A program made the translations under genes and the position numbers. Below the pieces are notes generated by a model. It ran no database searches. It had not been told where the DNA came from and saw only the letters and a program-made list of their open reading frames with translations. 64,000 bases of DNA. Source: Dyadobacter sp. Leaf189 (GTDB taxonomy: Bacteria; Bacteroidota; Bacteroidia; Cytophagales; Spirosomataceae). The stretch covers positions 367,974 through 431,973 of the forward strand of contig NZ_LMPS01000001.1 of NCBI RefSeq assembly GCF_001424405.1, read 5' to 3'. This document shows, in pieces, positions 11,544-20,605 of the stretch (its first letter is position 1; each line of letters starts with the position of its first letter).

Positions 11544-12851
11544 ATGAAAAACGAAAATGAAGTTTCCAGGAGGGATTTTATCAAGAATTCAACAGGTGCG
11601 GCTGTTGCATTATCGATCCCTTACATTGTGCCGGCAAGTGCATTCGGTGCAAATGACCGTGTGAGAGTAGCTGTTTTGGGTGTTAATGGAAGAGGAAAGA
11701 GCCACATAGCCGGTTTCAACGACCTGGCCAATGTGGAGGTAGCTACTTTGTGTGATCCTGACAACAATGTTGTGCAGCTGAGAGCCAAGGAATTTGCAGA
11801 AAAGACGGGTAAGAAGGTCAAGACAGAAAATGACCTGCGGAAGGTTTTTGAAGATAAATCCATTGATGCAGTAAGTATCGCGACGCCCAATCACTGGCAC
11901 GCACTGGCTGCTATATGGGCCTGCCAGGCCGGGAAGGATGTATATGTGGAAAAGCCGGGTTCGCACAATCTTCATGAGGGGCGCAAACTGGTAGAAGCCG
12001 CGCATAAGTACAAACGTGTTGTGCAGCACGGAGTTCAGCTGCGCAGTTCGGTGGCATTGCAGGAAGCTGTAAAACACTTGCGCGACGGGTTGATCGGGAA
12101 AGTATATATGGCGAGAGGGCTGGTTTACAAATGGCGGCCGGATATTGGTGATAAAGGAACTGAGGCGATTCCCGCGGGATTAAACTACGATTTGTGGACA
12201 GGACCTGCCGAAATGAAGCCGTTTTCAAAAAACTACGTGCATTATGACTGGCACTGGCATTGGAACTATGGGAATGGAGATATTGGCAATCAGGGAATCC
12301 ACGAAACGGATATGTGCATGTGGGGACTGGGGGTAGATACATTTCCCGAAAAAATCACCTCTTCCGGAGGCAAGTTTTTGTGGAACGATGCGAAGGAAAC
12401 ACCCGAGCTGCTGACTTCATCTTTCGTTTATCCGAAAGAGAAAAAGATGATCGAGTTTGAAGTACGTCCCTGGATGACAAACGATGAAGGCGGCGCGGGG
12501 ATCGGCAATATCTTCTATGGATCTGAGGGTTACATGGTTGTGAAAGGCTACGATTATTATGAGACATTTTTGGGAAAAGAGAAGAAGCCCGGACCGACCC
12601 GCAAAGCAGGTGGAGATCATTACAAGAACTTCATTGACGCTGTGGTAGCGAAAGACCGGAAACTGTTGAATGCCCCTGTGGAGACGGCTCACTTATCATC
12701 CGGGCTCGCACACTTGGGAAACATTGCCTACCGAACAGGAAAAGCGTTGACCTTTGATCCAAAAACCGAGAAGTTCATTGGAGACGAAGACGCTAACAAG
12801 CTGCTGACGAGGAATTACCGCGCACCTTATTCGCTGCCAGCGGTGGTTTGA
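11544..12851 (+). CDS. Tat-exported Gfo/Idh/MocA family oxidoreductase
   Basis: 435 residues from ATG 11544. The N-terminus has a twin-arginine signal (SRRDFIKNSTGAAVALSIPY) so the folded enzyme is exported with cofactor. Then comes a Rossmann domain (RVRVAVLGVNGRGKSH) binding NAD(P), and EKPGSHNLHEGRKL, the conserved EKP motif of the family with its catalytic lysine, followed by the C-terminal alpha/beta domain rich in His and Trp (DWHWHWNYGNGDIGNQGIHE). Such exported members act on sugars or inositols in Bacteroidota, but the substrate is unknown. Alone in its transcription unit as far as I can see. Confidence 0.92.
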   Translation: MKNENEVSRRDFIKNSTGAAVALSIPYIVPASAFGANDRVRVAVLGVNGRGKSHIAGFNDLANVEVATLCDPDNNVVQLRAKEFAEKTGKKVKTENDLRKVFEDKSIDAVSIATPNHWHALAAIWACQAGKDVYVEKPGSHNLHEGRKLVEAAHKYKRVVQHGVQLRSSVALQEAVKHLRDGLIGKVYMARGLVYKWRPDIGDKGTEAIPAGLNYDLWTGPAEMKPFSKNYVHYDWHWHWNYGNGDIGNQGIHETDMCMWGLGVDTFPEKITSSGGKFLWNDAKETPELLTSSFVYPKEKKMIEFEVRPWMTNDEGGAGIGNIFYGSEGYMVVKGYDYYETFLGKEKKPGPTRKAGGDHYKNFIDAVVAKDRKLLNAPVETAHLSSGLAHLGNIAYRTGKALTFDPKTEKFIGDEDANKLLTRNYRAPYSLPAVV

Positions 12852-12968
12852 AATCTCAATGTATTTTCCGGTGGATAATCGATAAATGGTCCAAGATCAT
12901 GTATTCTGATTTAAGTTTTATAATTGACTAACTTGCATTTACATGAACTTTAAACCGGAAGTACACAC

Positions 12969-13337
12969 ATGCAGCATCAGGAAATCGACAGGTACCTTTC
13001 AAATGCGAAGGAGATATTAACTACAAAGGCAAGGAAAGAAGGGAGCGAGTACCACGATATCAAATACGTTCAAATGGCATCGGGAACAGCCTACAATGCG
13101 GCATTGATGATCGCGGATGAATATCTGAAACGTAAAGAAGGGAGTAAATTTGTCAAGCCGAAAAGCATTGAAGATTACAGATGCAGGCTGAGGAAATATA
13201 ACAAAACACTGCTCTCGTATCTGAATGAAGCCTACGATACGCTTCATCTCGCAGGATACTACCACGGAACTCCTTCTGTGAGGACGATCAGGGAAGGTAT
13301 GGATGCAGCTTACAAGATGCTGGCAATAATCAGTTAA
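12969..13337 (+). CDS. Small DUF5618-like helical protein
   Basis: 122 residues, all predicted helix by composition, no signal peptide. The sequence (HQEIDRYLSNAKEILTTKAR, then GTAYNAALMIADEYLKRK) resembles the DUF5618 family found in Bacteroidota, which looks HEPN-like. I do not see the RxxxxH nuclease motif of toxic HEPN proteins and there is no nucleotidyltransferase partner next to it, so a toxin-antitoxin role is not supported. A strong bidirectional terminator follows directly. The family name is from memory and moderately sure. Confidence 0.75.
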   Translation: MQHQEIDRYLSNAKEILTTKARKEGSEYHDIKYVQMASGTAYNAALMIADEYLKRKEGSKFVKPKSIEDYRCRLRKYNKTLLSYLNEAYDTLHLAGYYHGTPSVRTIREGMDAAYKMLAIIS

Positions 13338-13349
13338 GACTACGCTATT

Positions 13350-13393
13350 AAAGCAAAACGCCGGCCAAGGGAACTTAGCCGGCGTTTTGCTTT
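13350..13393. terminator. Bidirectional intrinsic terminator
   Basis: A 16-bp perfect stem (AAAGCAAAACGCCGGC at 13350-13365 pairing with 13378-13393) around a 12-base loop, with A-tract on one side and T-tract on the other. It sits between the stops of the convergent DUF5618-like gene and accC and can serve both. Confidence 0.9.
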
Positions 13394-13408
13394 GTATTGT
13401 ATTCAGTT

Positions 13409-14752
13409 TCAAAGCGACTTAAAGTCGAATGTTTCAAGGTATTTCGTAGTGAAATTCCCTGATTTGAAACCCGGATCGTCCATCAATTTGATATGGAATG
13501 GGATAGTCGTTTTTATTCCTTCTATCACAAACTCCTGCAATGCTCGCTTCATACGGGTAAGTACTTCTTCACGTGACTGCCCGCTGACGATCAGCTTGGC
13601 GATCATTGAATCGTAGTTTGGAGGAATGGTGTAGCCGCTGTAAACGTGGCTGTCAATCCTCACCCCGTGACCACCTGGAAAATGTAAGTTCGTGATTTTT
13701 CCCGGCGCTGGTCTGAACCCGTTTGCAGGATCTTCTGCATTGATGCGGCACTCCATTGCGTATAGCTTCGGAGTATAGTTTTGTCCTGAAATCGGGTAAC
13801 CTGCGGCAACTTTGATCTGCTCTTTGATCAGGTCGAAATCAGTTACTTCCTCTGTAATCGGGTGCTCTACCTGGATACGGGTATTCATTTCCATAAAATA
13901 GAAATCACCGTGCTTGTCGACCAGGAACTCGATTGTTCCAGCACCTTCATATCCGATTGCCTGTGCGCCCTTGATCGCAGCGGCTCCCATTTGTTCACGC
14001 AATTCAGGCGTAATAATAGGCGACGGAGTTTCTTCCACCAGCTTTTGGTGGCGACGTTGAATAGAACAATCACGCTCGGATAAGTGACAAACCTTACCGA
14101 ACTGATCTCCGATTATCTGAATTTCAATGTGTCGGGGCTCTTCAACGAATTTTTCGAGATACAAGCCGTCGTTTCCAAATGCAGCTGCGGATTCTGTACG
14201 TGCATCGTTCCAGGCTTTCTCGAATTCATCGGGCTTGTTGATAATCCGCATCCCTCGTCCGCCGCCACCGGCAGTAGCTTTAATGATAACCGGATATCCG
14301 ATCCCTTCTGCAAGCTTTTTACCTTGTTCAATCGATTCCAGCAAACCTTCGGATCCGGGAACAACAGGTACGCCGGCCTGGATCATGGTTGCTTTTGCAG
14401 TGGCTTTATCGCCCATACCATTGATCTGGGCGGCTGTTGCACCGATGAACTTGATGCCATAATCCGCACATATCTGCGAGAATTCGGCATTTTCAGATAA
14501 GAATCCGTAGCCCGGGTGAATTGCGTCAGCACCGGTTACTTCGGCAGCAGATATGATATTTTGAATGCTCAGATACGACTGACGACTTGGGGGAGGACCA
14601 ATACAAACGGCCTCGTCAGCAAATCTTACATGGAGGCTGTCCCTGTCAGCAGTAGAGTAAACAGCTACCGTTTTAATGCCCATTTCACGGCAGGTCCTGA
14701 TAACCCGCAGGGCTATTTCGCCCCGGTTGGCAATGAGTATCTTTTTAAACAT
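13409..14752 (-). CDS. accC: Acetyl-CoA carboxylase, biotin carboxylase subunit
   Basis: 447 residues, the usual length. N-terminal [20 protein letters not shown], the ATP-grasp glycine loop [13 protein letters not shown], and the catalytic segment [20 protein letters not shown] are all intact. It carboxylates the biotin on AccB using ATP and bicarbonate, the first half-reaction of malonyl-CoA synthesis. Last gene of the minus-strand cluster, 34 bases after accB. AccA and AccD are not in the window. Confidence 0.97.
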   Translation of the reverse strand: MFKKILIANRGEIALRVIRTCREMGIKTVAVYSTADRDSLHVRFADEAVCIGPPPSRQSYLSIQNIISAAEVTGADAIHPGYGFLSENAEFSQICADYGIKFIGATAAQINGMGDKATAKATMIQAGVPVVPGSEGLLESIEQGKKLAEGIGYPVIIKATAGGGGRGMRIINKPDEFEKAWNDARTESAAAFGNDGLYLEKFVEEPRHIEIQIIGDQFGKVCHLSERDCSIQRRHQKLVEETPSPIITPELREQMGAAAIKGAQAIGYEGAGTIEFLVDKHGDFYFMEMNTRIQVEHPITEEVTDFDLIKEQIKVAAGYPISGQNYTPKLYAMECRINAEDPANGFRPAPGKITNLHFPGGHGVRIDSHVYSGYTIPPNYDSMIAKLIVSGQSREEVLTRMKRALQEFVIEGIKTTIPFHIKLMDDPGFKSGNFTTKYLETFDFKSL

Positions 14753-14786
14753 AAAATCAATTTGGTTTTGCAGACCGTCTCTCGCC

Positions 14787-15275
14787 TTAGGCGGGCTCTA
14801 CAATAAATAGAGGTTGGTCGAATTCAACAGGCGTAGCGTTTTCAACAAGAACTTTCACGATTTTACCTGAAATTTCAGATTCAATTTCGTTAAAAAGCTT
14901 CATTGCTTCAATCACACAAACGACTTTGCCTGGTTTGATTTCATCGCCGATACTTACAAATGCGGGGGTATCAGGGCTGGATGCGCGGTAGAATGTACCG
15001 ATCATCGGGGACTTAATTGTTATCAGATTGGAAGAGCCGGACTCTGCCTGAGCAGTTGGTTCAGTCTGTGCAGAATGCGTTACTGCAGTTGTAGGTACCG
15101 GAGGCGCAGTTGTAGGAGCGGCAGTTACTGCGGCAGGCACAGAAGTAGGCGATGCTGCAGGAGCCGAACCGTAACGTTTTACCTTGATCTTAAGATCGGT
15201 AGTTTCAATATTCACTTCATCAAGTCCCGACTGGGCAATGAAGTCAATCAATTTCTGGATTTCTCTGGTTTCCAT
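14787..15275 (-). CDS. accB: Acetyl-CoA carboxylase, biotin carboxyl carrier protein
   Basis: 162 residues: an N-terminal helical segment, a Ala/Pro/Thr-rich flexible linker (about 37-80), and a biotinyl domain with [13 protein letters not shown]126 being the biotinylation site. It shuttles the carboxyl group between AccC and the carboxyltransferase. Located 90 bases after efp. A perfect Bacteroidota promoter lies directly upstream, ending five bases before the ATG, so the gene may have its own short-leader or leaderless transcript as well as read-through from the cluster. Confidence 0.96.
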   Translation of the reverse strand: METREIQKLIDFIAQSGLDEVNIETTDLKIKVKRYGSAPAASPTSVPAAVTAAPTTAPPVPTTAVTHSAQTEPTAQAESGSSNLITIKSPMIGTFYRASSPDTPAFVSIGDEIKPGKVVCVIEAMKLFNEIESEISGKIVKVLVENATPVEFDQPLFIVEPA

Positions 15276-15280
15276 TTATT

Positions 15281-15312
15281 CAAATTTAAACTGTGGTGAT
15301 CTCAACCTCAAA
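15281..15312 (-). promoter_or_regulatory. Candidate promoter of accB-accC
   Basis: On the minus strand: TTTG at 15312-15309, a 20-base spacer, and TAAATTTG at 15288-15281. Both elements match the Bacteroidota -33/-7 consensus (TTTG, TAnnTTTG) exactly with ideal spacing. The accB ATG begins at 15275, so transcription would start at or within a base or two of the start codon. The motif match is direct; activity is inference. Confidence 0.6.
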
Positions 15313-15365
15313 GGCTTGATAATAAGCAACTCGCAAAGGCCATTTACCTCACAGATTTCAAAAAG

Positions 15366-15932
15366 TTATGATTTTACTCTTTCTACGTAATCGTAAGTAC
15401 GGGTGTCCACTTTGATCTTCTGGCCTTCCTCAATAAAAAGTGGTACCATGATCCGGGCTCCTGTTTCGACTTCAATTGCTTTCTTCGGCGAGTTGGCAGT
15501 ATCGCCTTTCAGGCCGGGTTCTGAGTAAGTTACTACCAGCTCGACAAACGGAGGCAGCTCGCAAAGTAAAGCAACGTCGTTTTCTGTGTTGATGAGGATT
15601 TCGACCTCCTGGCCTTCTTTCATCAAATCCGCATTTGTAACCAGCTTCTCATCGATCAAAACCTGGTCAAATGTTTCAGCATTCATGAAGTTATATCCAA
15701 CCTCATCTTTATATAAATACTGGAATTTATGTCTTTCAACACGTACCGGTGTAATACCCGCGCCGGAAGAGAAGGTGTTATCCAGTACTTTTCCGGTAGT
15801 AAGGCTTTTCAACTTGGTGCGGACAAATGCATTGCCTTTCCCTGGCTTCACATGTTGAAATTCAATCACCTGGAAAAGATCATGGTTGAAATCTATCACC
15901 AATCCGTTGCGCAAATCTGCAGTAGTTGCCAT
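15366..15932 (-). CDS. efp: Elongation factor P
   Basis: 188 residues, standard three-domain EF-P length. HVKPGKGNAFVRTKLK carries the exposed lysine (K32) at the tip of domain I that is the modification position in other bacteria; no modification gene is in view. EF-P relieves ribosome stalling at polyproline stretches. It lies between fabH (40 bases upstream) and accB, an arrangement common in Bacteroidota that ties translation capacity to fatty acid synthesis. Confidence 0.97.
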   Translation of the reverse strand: MATTADLRNGLVIDFNHDLFQVIEFQHVKPGKGNAFVRTKLKSLTTGKVLDNTFSSGAGITPVRVERHKFQYLYKDEVGYNFMNAETFDQVLIDEKLVTNADLMKEGQEVEILINTENDVALLCELPPFVELVVTYSEPGLKGDTANSPKKAIEVETGARIMVPLFIEEGQKIKVDTRTYDYVERVKS

Positions 15933-15972
15933 ATAATCAAAAATTAATATTAAAGTCTGTATTCGGGGTAAC

Positions 15973-16971
15973 CTATTTCGGATCGTAAGCCCATTTCAGA
16001 TAAATCGAGCCCCAGGTAAAACCGCCGCCAAATGCAGCGAGAATAAGATTGTCCCCTTTTTTGAGTTGTGATTCGTAGTCCCAGAGACAGAGCGGGATTG
16101 TAGCAGCAGTGGTGTTACCGTACTTCTGGATATTCACCATCACTTTCTCCATTCCTACACCCATTCTGTTAGCTGTGGCTTCGATAATGCGCCTGTTGGC
16201 CTGGTGTGGTACCAGCCAGTTTACATCGGGACCTTTCAAGCCGTTGCGGTCCATGATCTCAGCTGAAACGTCAGCCATGTTTGTAACGGCAAACTTGAAT
16301 ACCTGTGCACCGTCCTGAAAAACAAAATGCTGGCGTTTTTCAATAGTTTCGTGAGTAGGCGGAAAGCGGCTTCCTCCTGCTTTTTGGTTCAGGTATGGAT
16401 ACCCTGCACCATCGGACCGGATGATTGAATCCTTAATGCCATTACCTTCTGAATTGGGTTCCAGCAAGACAGCGCCCGCACCGTCACCAAACAAGATGCA
16501 AGTCTTCCTGTCGGTATAATCCACGATTGCGGACATTTTATCAGTACCAACAACGATGACCTTTTTATATTTTCCGGTCTCAATGAATTGCGAGCCGAGT
16601 GTCAATGCATATAAAAATCCGGAGCACGCGGCCTGAATATCGAAGCTTCCTACATTGCGGATGCCCACCATATCGCAGATCAGGTTAGCTGTGCAGGGGA
16701 ATATGAAATCAGGGGTAGTTGTAGCGCAGATTAACAGATCAATTTCTGCGGGTGCGGTGCCTGTTTTTGCCAACAAACCTCTCACAGCCTCAGCACCCAT
16801 ATGTGAACTTCCCAAGCCTTCTCCTTTCAGAATACGCCTTTCTTTAATACCCGTTCGACTTACAATCCATTCATCGTTCGTCGCAACCATTGTTTCCAAC
16901 TCGGCATTCGTCAAAATATAATCAGGCACATACCCTTGTATTCCTGTTATAGAGGCTTTTATATGGGTCAT
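15973..16971 (-). CDS. fabH: Beta-ketoacyl-ACP synthase III
   Basis: 332 residues. Catalytic triad is intact: C116 in [13 protein letters not shown]256 in [11 protein letters not shown] and N286 in [11 protein letters not shown]. FabH condenses acetyl- or branched short acyl-CoA with malonyl-ACP to start type II fatty acid synthesis; Bacteroidota often use it for iso-branched primers. It follows plsX by 75 bases in the same cluster, the conserved plsX-fabH order. Confidence 0.97.
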   Translation of the reverse strand: MTHIKASITGIQGYVPDYILTNAELETMVATNDEWIVSRTGIKERRILKGEGLGSSHMGAEAVRGLLAKTGTAPAEIDLLICATTTPDFIFPCTANLICDMVGIRNVGSFDIQAACSGFLYALTLGSQFIETGKYKKVIVVGTDKMSAIVDYTDRKTCILFGDGAGAVLLEPNSEGNGIKDSIIRSDGAGYPYLNQKAGGSRFPPTHETIEKRQHFVFQDGAQVFKFAVTNMADVSAEIMDRNGLKGPDVNWLVPHQANRRIIEATANRMGVGMEKVMVNIQKYGNTTAATIPLCLWDYESQLKKGDNLILAAFGGGFTWGSIYLKWAYDPK

Positions 16972-17046
16972 GATAAATTAACTATTCAAAATCCGAATAG
17001 GTTTTGGTAAAAAGGACAGTTGCTGTTTAATCATAGGTGGTTCCGA

Positions 17047-17985
17047 CTAACTCAGTGCTTGTGAAATATGCAAATATGCTTTGGACTTAACCTGTTTGTA
17101 AGCCCAGCCAACCATGTTCTTGATTGCCAGCGGAGACGAAATTCCATGAGCGATCATGACATTTCCGTTAACACCTATGATAGGACTGCCTCCGATTGAT
17201 TCGTAGTTCGTCTGGTCGATAAAATCATCCTGAAATCCTCTTTTTTTGGAGATTTCGTACAGAGATTCACCCAGTTTAAACAATATATTGCCGGTGAAGC
17301 CATCAGTTACGATGACGTCGGCTTTGTTTGTGAAGAGATCTTTCCCTTCTATGTTTCCTATAAAATTAATGCGCTTGTTTTGTTGAAGGAGGGGGTAGGT
17401 CGCCTGAGATGTGAGCGAGCCTTTTTGTTCTTCTTCGCCGATGTTCATTAAAGCAACCCTCGGGCGCTCTATCTGAAAGGTGTACTGCGCAAATATGGAG
17501 CCGATTTCACCAAACTGAGCCAGTACTTCGGGTTTACAATCTGCATTGGCACCGATATCAAGCATAATGGAATGGCCGCCACCTACCTGCGGTACAAAGC
17601 CGGCAATAGCGGGTCTTAAGATTCCTTCAATTGACTTAATGCTAAAAAGGGCGCCAACGTGCATAGCTCCCGTATTCCCTGCACTGCAGAAAATGTCAAC
17701 TTCTTTTTCCTTCAGAAGCTTGAATCCAACTCCGATGCTGGAATTGGGTTTTTGAGAAAGGGCTTTCGTAGGATGCTCGCCCATTTCAATCACATCTTCT
17801 GCGTGAACAACGTCAACATTAGAAGGGGTGAAATTGTGTTGATTGAATATCTCCCAAATCACATTTTCACGTCCGATTAAAACGATTCGCGCCTCGGATG
17901 GTAGCTCAGAAGAGGCTTGGATAACCCCTTCAACAATTGCATGTGGAGCTAAATCTCCCCCCATAGCATCTACCGCAATTTTCAT
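17047..17985 (-). CDS. plsX: Phosphate acyltransferase
   Basis: 312 residues beginning [20 protein letters not shown], the family signature, with [14 protein letters not shown] and [16 protein letters not shown] further on. PlsX converts acyl-ACP to acyl-phosphate, the donor for phosphatidic acid synthesis at the inner membrane. Slightly shorter than many relatives but complete. It follows rpmF by 132 bases; rpmF-plsX-fabH is a very widely conserved order. Confidence 0.97.
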   Translation of the reverse strand: MKIAVDAMGGDLAPHAIVEGVIQASSELPSEARIVLIGRENVIWEIFNQHNFTPSNVDVVHAEDVIEMGEHPTKALSQKPNSSIGVGFKLLKEKEVDIFCSAGNTGAMHVGALFSIKSIEGILRPAIAGFVPQVGGGHSIMLDIGANADCKPEVLAQFGEIGSIFAQYTFQIERPRVALMNIGEEEQKGSLTSQATYPLLQQNKRINFIGNIEGKDLFTNKADVIVTDGFTGNILFKLGESLYEISKKRGFQDDFIDQTNYESIGGSPIIGVNGNVMIAHGISSPLAIKNMVGWAYKQVKSKAYLHISQALS

Positions 17986-18117
17986 TTACACGCTGTTATT
18001 TTAGACAAATAAGTTAGAACTCGAAGGTGTAAATTTAGCAGATGTGCCGTAGTAAAAAAGAATTTCGCAACAACTTTTATAGGGCTGCTGCGAAATTGAT
18101 ATGTTCACCGACTGATA

Positions 18118-18312
18118 CTAAACTGTTTTAGTATAGTTTTCAACTACAACTTTTCCTCTGTAAACAAGGTTGCCTTCGTGAACGTGGGCGCGGTGTAGTT
18201 GGTGGATTTCTCCTGTTGTTGAATCTGTGCCAAGCTGCTTTCCGGTAAGGAAGTCATGCGCTCTGCGTGTATCGCGACGTGTAGTGGAATGTCTCCGCTT
18301 AGGATGTGCCAT
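18118..18312 (-). CDS. rpmF: 50S ribosomal protein L32
   Basis: 64 residues starting MAHPKRRHSTTRRDTRRAHD, typical of L32. The zinc-ribbon cysteines found in some L32 proteins are absent here (HLHRAH-type region instead), as in the cysteine-less form. Part of the yceD-rpmF-plsX-fabH cluster, 174 bases downstream of yceD; REP-like palindromes sit in that gap. Confidence 0.96.
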   Translation of the reverse strand: MAHPKRRHSTTRRDTRRAHDFLTGKQLGTDSTTGEIHQLHRAHVHEGNLVYRGKVVVENYTKTV

Positions 18313-18352
18313 GATGCTTTATTTCTAATTGTTTTTGTTTTCTTTTTAAACT

Positions 18353-18465
18353 CCGTCGGCTGAAGCCGACGGTCATTGACTATAATCTATTTCCGTAGGC
18401 CTTAGCCAACAGATCCGGGTATTTTACATTGATCGCATCCATTTCCGTTCGGCTTTAGCCAACGG
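18353..18465. repeat. REP-like palindrome cluster
   Basis: 18353-18372 is CCGTCGGCTGAAGCCGACGG, a hairpin with 9-bp arms and a GA centre, identical over 20 bases to the copy beside the transposase at 46521-46540. Two degenerate relatives follow at about 18393-18412 and 18445-18465 (CCGTTCGGCTTTAGCCAACGG without one base of symmetry). They lie between yceD and rpmF inside the operon and could shape mRNA stability or partial termination there. Confidence 0.8.
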
Positions 18466-18486
18466 ATAACGGGGCGCAGGGGACTA

Positions 18487-19041
18487 TTATTCGCCTTTTA
18501 GCTTTTTCAGGGCTTCCCAGCGCGGATCTACGGGTCCTTCTTCTTCCGGCTGCTCATCGGTGTTTTCGGCAGATGAGTAAACCAATATCGCTTCTTCGTC
18601 ATCATCTTCCAGGTTCAGATCGTCATCTTCGGTCCGCAGACTCGGATGTATTTTCTTGGTTGGAAGAGACAACGCTATAAAATCAAATATATAGCGGGCA
18701 ACGTTGATCCTGTTAGTGTTCCTGTTGATGATCTCGATCTCTTCGGTAAGCTCTTCATTGTGGTCGCCGAACTTTAATATAATGCGTTCGTCGAAATGAA
18801 TGGGCTCTTCGAATGTTTCAAGACTTCTGTCACAGGTCAATGTAACTGCGCCTTCCGTGTGGAACTGAAGCTGGATCATAGTGGCTGATTTATTCAAAAC
18901 AACGTGTGTTTTGAAGTGCCCTTGCTCGATCAGATCCTGTTCCAGGTCTTCGAAAAAAGCGTTTCCGGACTCCATATCATAGTCATACTGTTTGTCCTCC
19001 AAACCGTAAATGTCTATGTTGTATTTACTTAGCTCTTTCAC
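18487..19041 (-). CDS. YceD/DUF177 family protein
   Basis: About 184 residues from GTG 19041 (read as MKELSKYNIDIYGLED), which fits the family N-terminus. A TTG at 19065 is in frame but lies inside a promoter-like TACCTTTG, so it cannot be translated from that promoter. The body carries the DUF177 core (LTCDRSLETFEEPIHFDERI) and an acidic C-terminus (EDDDLNLEDDDEEA). The two-Cys pattern of many members is reduced to one visible Cys. Family members are linked to 23S rRNA or ribosome maturation and almost always precede rpmF, as here. First gene of the lipid/translation cluster. Confidence 0.88.
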   Translation of the reverse strand: MKELSKYNIDIYGLEDKQYDYDMESGNAFFEDLEQDLIEQGHFKTHVVLNKSATMIQLQFHTEGAVTLTCDRSLETFEEPIHFDERIILKFGDHNEELTEEIEIINRNTNRINVARYIFDFIALSLPTKKIHPSLRTEDDDLNLEDDDEEAILVYSSAENTDEQPEEEGPVDPRWEALKKLKGE

Positions 19042-19062
19042 TTTTTCTCTCAAAAAGGAGTG

Positions 19063-19070
19063 CAAAGGTA
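19063..19070 (-). promoter_or_regulatory. Candidate -7 element for yceD-rpmF-plsX-fabH-efp-accBC
   Basis: TACCTTTG on the minus strand matches the Bacteroidota -7 consensus TAnnTTTG. A T-rich TTTT about 19-20 bases upstream is a weak -33 candidate. Transcription starting about seven bases downstream leaves a short leader before GTG 19041. Confidence 0.45.
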
Positions 19071-19110
19071 ATGTGTTTGGTTTTAATAAAAAAGATGTGA
19101 CTGAATTTTG

Positions 19111-19743
19111 TCAAATCTTCCTTGCAGGATTTCCAAAGTAGGTTGCACCAGCAGGCACGTTTTCTACTACTACTGATCCTGCGCCTATTCTCGCATTCTT
19201 GCCTACTTCAATTCCTGCCACTATCACTGCACCGGAACCAATGAATGCGCCATCACCTAAAAGTACCCGGTCATTGATGATAGCACCAGTACCAATCGTA
19301 ACAAAGTCGCCGACGCGCACTGAGGTATCCAGCAACGCGCCCGTCTGGATGAGGCAATGGTGCCCGACAACCGTTTTTGCCCCGATAGTAACTTTTGCTC
19401 CGATGAGATTGCCGTGACCAATTGCCGACATTCCGGAAATTATAGCTGTGTCGTGAACTGCATTCACGGGCATTACCTTGTACTCTTCGGTCAATGTTTC
19501 TACAAGCCTTTCTCTTACCACTTTATCTCCAATGGCGACGAAGGCTTCACATTTGGATCCGAGAATACTCAGATAACCTGTATCGTCTGTGGAACCGATT
19601 ACGTTGACATCGCCAAATTCCTTACCATGCAATTCCGTGGTATCGTCGAGTAGTCCGTAAACGAGTACGTTATTTCTTTTAAAAATATCCAGCGCCTGTA
19701 CTCCCAGGTCGCCTGCACCAAATATTAAAACAGGATTTTCCAT
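19111..19743 (-). CDS. NeuD/PglD-like sugar O-/N-acyltransferase
   Basis: 210 residues from ATG 19743 (MENPVLIFGAGDLGVQALDI); an upstream non-ATG extension is unlikely. The first 80 residues form a Rossmann-like nucleotide-sugar domain (IFGAGDLG), followed by a left-handed beta-helix of hexapeptide repeats (IGHGNLIGAKVTIGAKTVVG) and an AGATYFGNPARKI ending. This is the NeuD/PglD architecture, which acetylates amino sugars for surface glycans using acetyl-CoA. No other glycan genes are adjacent, so its substrate is unknown. Cytoplasmic. Confidence 0.88.
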   Translation of the reverse strand: MENPVLIFGAGDLGVQALDIFKRNNVLVYGLLDDTTELHGKEFGDVNVIGSTDDTGYLSILGSKCEAFVAIGDKVVRERLVETLTEEYKVMPVNAVHDTAIISGMSAIGHGNLIGAKVTIGAKTVVGHHCLIQTGALLDTSVRVGDFVTIGTGAIINDRVLLGDGAFIGSGAVIVAGIEVGKNARIGAGSVVVENVPAGATYFGNPARKI

Positions 19744-19834
19744 AATTGTGGTTTGTATAAAAGAAAAAAGTCTCCATTTGCGCGAAGAGTTCAAATGAAG
19801 ACAAAAAATCAAGCCACTTTCTTCGGCTTGTATA

Positions 19835-20497
19835 TCAAAGTAAAGTAATGCGGAAAACCAGCGGGCTGCCGTAAGGAGATAAATTGGTAATGGCAGCAGC
19901 AGGTCCGGCAGAGTTATCTACCTGATTGTAATAATTCAGATTATATAATAAGGTAAAGTGAACCGCCTTGGCAATGCGGCCGCCTGTTGGTACGGAGTAG
20001 GCAGCGCCCAGCATGGGAGATACGATCCATTGCCTTTTCTGATAATTTCCTACCACATTCAAAGGTTCCAGTTCCGCGATCAGGTTCACGGGCTTGATTA
20101 CATTGTACATAAAGAAGCCCTTTCCACCATAGTAGCTATAAGAATCGAAGTAGCGTTGTTTGAAAAACATATATGTCACTCCGACACCGGCGACCAGCTT
20201 TTCCGTCAGTTCGTAACCAACCATCGGCGAAAGGTTGATGTTCGTGAATGTGCCGAGGCTCAATCCGAAGCCGCCACCCGCGCGCAGCCTGTCCTTAAAT
20301 GGAAGCTGTTTGAAATCAACTTCTTTTCTCTTTTCCGCAAGCCGGTTTGTGTCAGTAGGCGTATAATCCTTTCGTTGATTGGGAGCTTCCTTTCTCAGTG
20401 AATCCGGGCGATAGTATTCGTCGTTTTGCGCATATAAATTGACGCTGGTCAGGATAAGTAACAGAAGTGTGCAGCTCAGGAGGATTTTGCTTTTCAT
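19835..20497 (-). CDS. Putative outer-membrane beta-barrel protein
   Basis: 220 residues with a clear signal peptide (MKSKILLSCTLLLLILTSVN to LYAQ). After a polar stretch of about 50 residues it shows alternating aromatic/glycine strands (AGGGFGLSLGTFTNINLSPM, VGYELTEKLVAGVGVTYMFF) and ends with a C-terminal hydrophobic strand (LVFRITLL) as barrel proteins do. I do not recognise a named family. Divergent from the M61 peptidase gene. Confidence 0.75.
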   Translation of the reverse strand: MKSKILLSCTLLLLILTSVNLYAQNDEYYRPDSLRKEAPNQRKDYTPTDTNRLAEKRKEVDFKQLPFKDRLRAGGGFGLSLGTFTNINLSPMVGYELTEKLVAGVGVTYMFFKQRYFDSYSYYGGKGFFMYNVIKPVNLIAELEPLNVVGNYQKRQWIVSPMLGAAYSVPTGGRIAKAVHFTLLYNLNYYNQVDNSAGPAAAITNLSPYGSPLVFRITLL

Positions 20498-20605
20498 CTT
20501 AAAATCATTTATTTTATCGTATTGTTAACTGGTAACGACCCAGCATTTGTTTTTGGTTTATCAGATTATTCCCGCCCAGGACCCTCTTATATTACTGTAA
20601 CCTTT

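Noticed and set aside
12969..13337. HEPN toxin of a toxin-antitoxin pair
   Set aside because: No RxxxxH motif and no nucleotidyltransferase or antitoxin gene beside it; a terminator and accC follow.
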